DNA of 6,622 bases. Origin: Lachnoclostridium sp. GTDB taxonomy: Bacteria > Bacillota > Clostridia > Lachnospirales > Lachnospiraceae. Below the pieces are notes generated by a model. The model was not told the origin of the DNA. It searched no databases and worked only from the letters and a program-made list of their open reading frames with translations. This document shows, piece after piece, positions 5,824-6,622 of this stretch. The DNA is taken from positions 1 to 6,622 of the forward strand of contig DMCD01000073.1 in NCBI GenBank assembly GCA_003445895.1, given 5' to 3'. Made by a program: the position numbers and the translations under genes. How positions within the stretch are numbered: position 1 is the first letter of the stretch; the number at the start of each line of letters is the position of its first letter.

Positions 5824-6622
5824 ATGAGAAAGACAGCAAAGAATCTGACAGCAGCCGTGCTGGCTGCAGCGATGGGCGCCATGATGCTTGCAGGATGCGG
5901 AAGCAGTCAGCCGGCACAGACAGAGGCGGCCGCGGAGACGGAAGCAGCGGCAGAGACTGCCGCGGAATCTGCAGAACCGGCAGCAGAGAGTAGGGAAGCA
6001 GCGGCGGAAGCGGCACCGGAGATTCTGGTGGTCAGCTTCGGCACCAGCTACAACAGCTCCCGCAGCATTACCATCGGCGGCATCGAGAGCACCATCCGGG
6101 AGACATTTCCCGAATATACGCTGCGGCGCGCATTTACCGCCCAGACCATTATCGACAAGCTGAAGGACCGGGACGGCATCGTCATCGACAATGTGGAAGA
6201 GGCCCTGGACCGGGCGGCAGACGAGGGCGTAAAGACGCTGATCGTGCAGCCGACGCACCTGATGAACGGCTTCGAGTACACCGACCTGAAGGAGCTGCTG
6301 GAAGAGAATCAGGATAAATTCGATAAGGTGGCCCTGGCAGACCCGCTGCTGACGACGGACGAGGACTATCAGGCGGTGGCGCAGGCCATGACGGCAGTCA
6401 CGGCAGAATACGATGACGGCGAGACAGCCATCGTCTTCATGGGACACGGCACCGAGGCAGAGTCCAACGCGGTCTATGGAAAGATGCAGGAGGTCCTTGC
6501 CGGCGCCGGTTTTGAGAATTACTATGTAGGCACCGTAGAAGCGACCCCAACCGTGGAGGATGTGCTTTCTGCAGTTAAGGAAAAGGGAACCTATAAGAAA
6601 GTGGTTCTCCGCCCGATGATGG
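5824..6622 (+). CDS. CbiK-type sirohydrochlorin cobaltochelatase-like lipoprotein (3' end outside window)
   Basis: A lipid-anchored extracytoplasmic protein with a domain of the anaerobic cobaltochelatase CbiK, which inserts Co2+ into sirohydrochlorin in B12 synthesis. 266 residues are visible and the frame is open to the window edge. The signal peptide (MRKTAKN, then a hydrophobic stretch) ends in lipobox LAGC with Cys25. Residues 29-65 are an Ala/Glu/Thr-rich tether. The CbiK domain starts at ILVVSFGTSY (67-76), followed by RAFTAQTIIDKLKDRDGI (102-119), PTHLMNGFEY (143-152) and FMGHGT (205-210). By comparison with Salmonella CbiK, Glu151 matches catalytic Glu89 and His208 matches His145; the second catalytic His (207 there) would lie past the edge. 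The positions matching His149/His150 are Ala212 and Glu213. AGGAGG at 5813-5818 sets the start. The B12 riboswitch ties it to cobalamin status. It could be a periplasm-side chelatase or a cobalt/tetrapyrrole-binding protein; I cannot tell which. Confidence 0.9.
   Translation, partial: MRKTAKNLTAAVLAAAMGAMMLAGCGSSQPAQTEAAAETEAAAETAAESAEPAAESREAAAEAAPEILVVSFGTSYNSSRSITIGGIESTIRETFPEYTLRRAFTAQTIIDKLKDRDGIVIDNVEEALDRAADEGVKTLIVQPTHLMNGFEYTDLKELLEENQDKFDKVALADPLLTTDEDYQAVAQAMTAVTAEYDDGETAIVFMGHGTEAESNAVYGKMQEVLAGAGFENYYVGTVEATPTVEDVLSAVKEKGTYKKVVLRPMM

Noticed and set aside
5740..6447. Minus-strand open frame (235 codons) opposite the B12 box and CbiK lipoprotein
   Set aside because: It would run antisense through the riboswitch and a gene with clear signal peptide and CbiK motifs; its Cys/Arg/Leu-rich product looks like a composition artefact.
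1..6622. CRISPR array, insertion sequence, tRNA or attachment site
   Set aside because: No regularly spaced direct repeats, transposase motifs, terminal inverted repeats or tRNA-like cloverleaf were seen on either strand.

Overview
The window looks like chromosomal DNA from a Gram-positive anaerobe of the Clostridia, most likely a G+C-rich Lachnospiraceae-type bacterium. This is inferred from strong AGGAGG-type ribosome binding sites, short gene spacing, a lipoprotein with an Ala/Glu/Thr-rich tether, a BMP-type nucleoside ABC permease and a cobalamin riboswitch. No 16S or other decisive marker is present. All six genes are on the + strand, and I see no mobile element, tRNA, rRNA or CRISPR array.

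Positions 1-2704 hold three genes. The first is the C-terminal part of a nucleoside/sugar-type ABC permease, cut by the left edge. The second is a complete NCS2 (AzgA/PbuG-type) purine nucleobase permease. The third is a gamma-class carbonic anhydrase-like hexapeptide protein. The first two suggest purine or nucleoside salvage. The carbonic anhydrase follows after 48 bases and is probably cotranscribed. A G+C-rich hairpin sits between the ABC permease and the purine permease.

Positions 2705-5424 hold a second transcription unit. A 197-base leader contains an extended -10 promoter candidate, a long imperfect inverted repeat and two mutually exclusive small hairpins. It precedes an ion transporter-superfamily Na+/H+ antiporter-like membrane protein. 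Its stop codon overlaps the Shine-Dalgarno sequence of the next gene, which encodes a cytidylate kinase-like P-loop protein with a long N-terminal extension. A good intrinsic terminator closes this unit.

Positions 5425-6622 hold a cobalamin (B12) riboswitch, with its B12 box and a plausible translational expression platform. It lies ahead of a lipoprotein carrying a CbiK-type (anaerobic sirohydrochlorin cobaltochelatase) domain, cut by the right edge. B12 presumably represses this exported chelatase-like protein.

No wholly new system can be proven from this window. The points most worth following up are the exported, B12-controlled CbiK-like lipoprotein with an altered motif beside its catalytic His, the coupled antiporter/kinase-like pair, and the structured leader of the antiporter.
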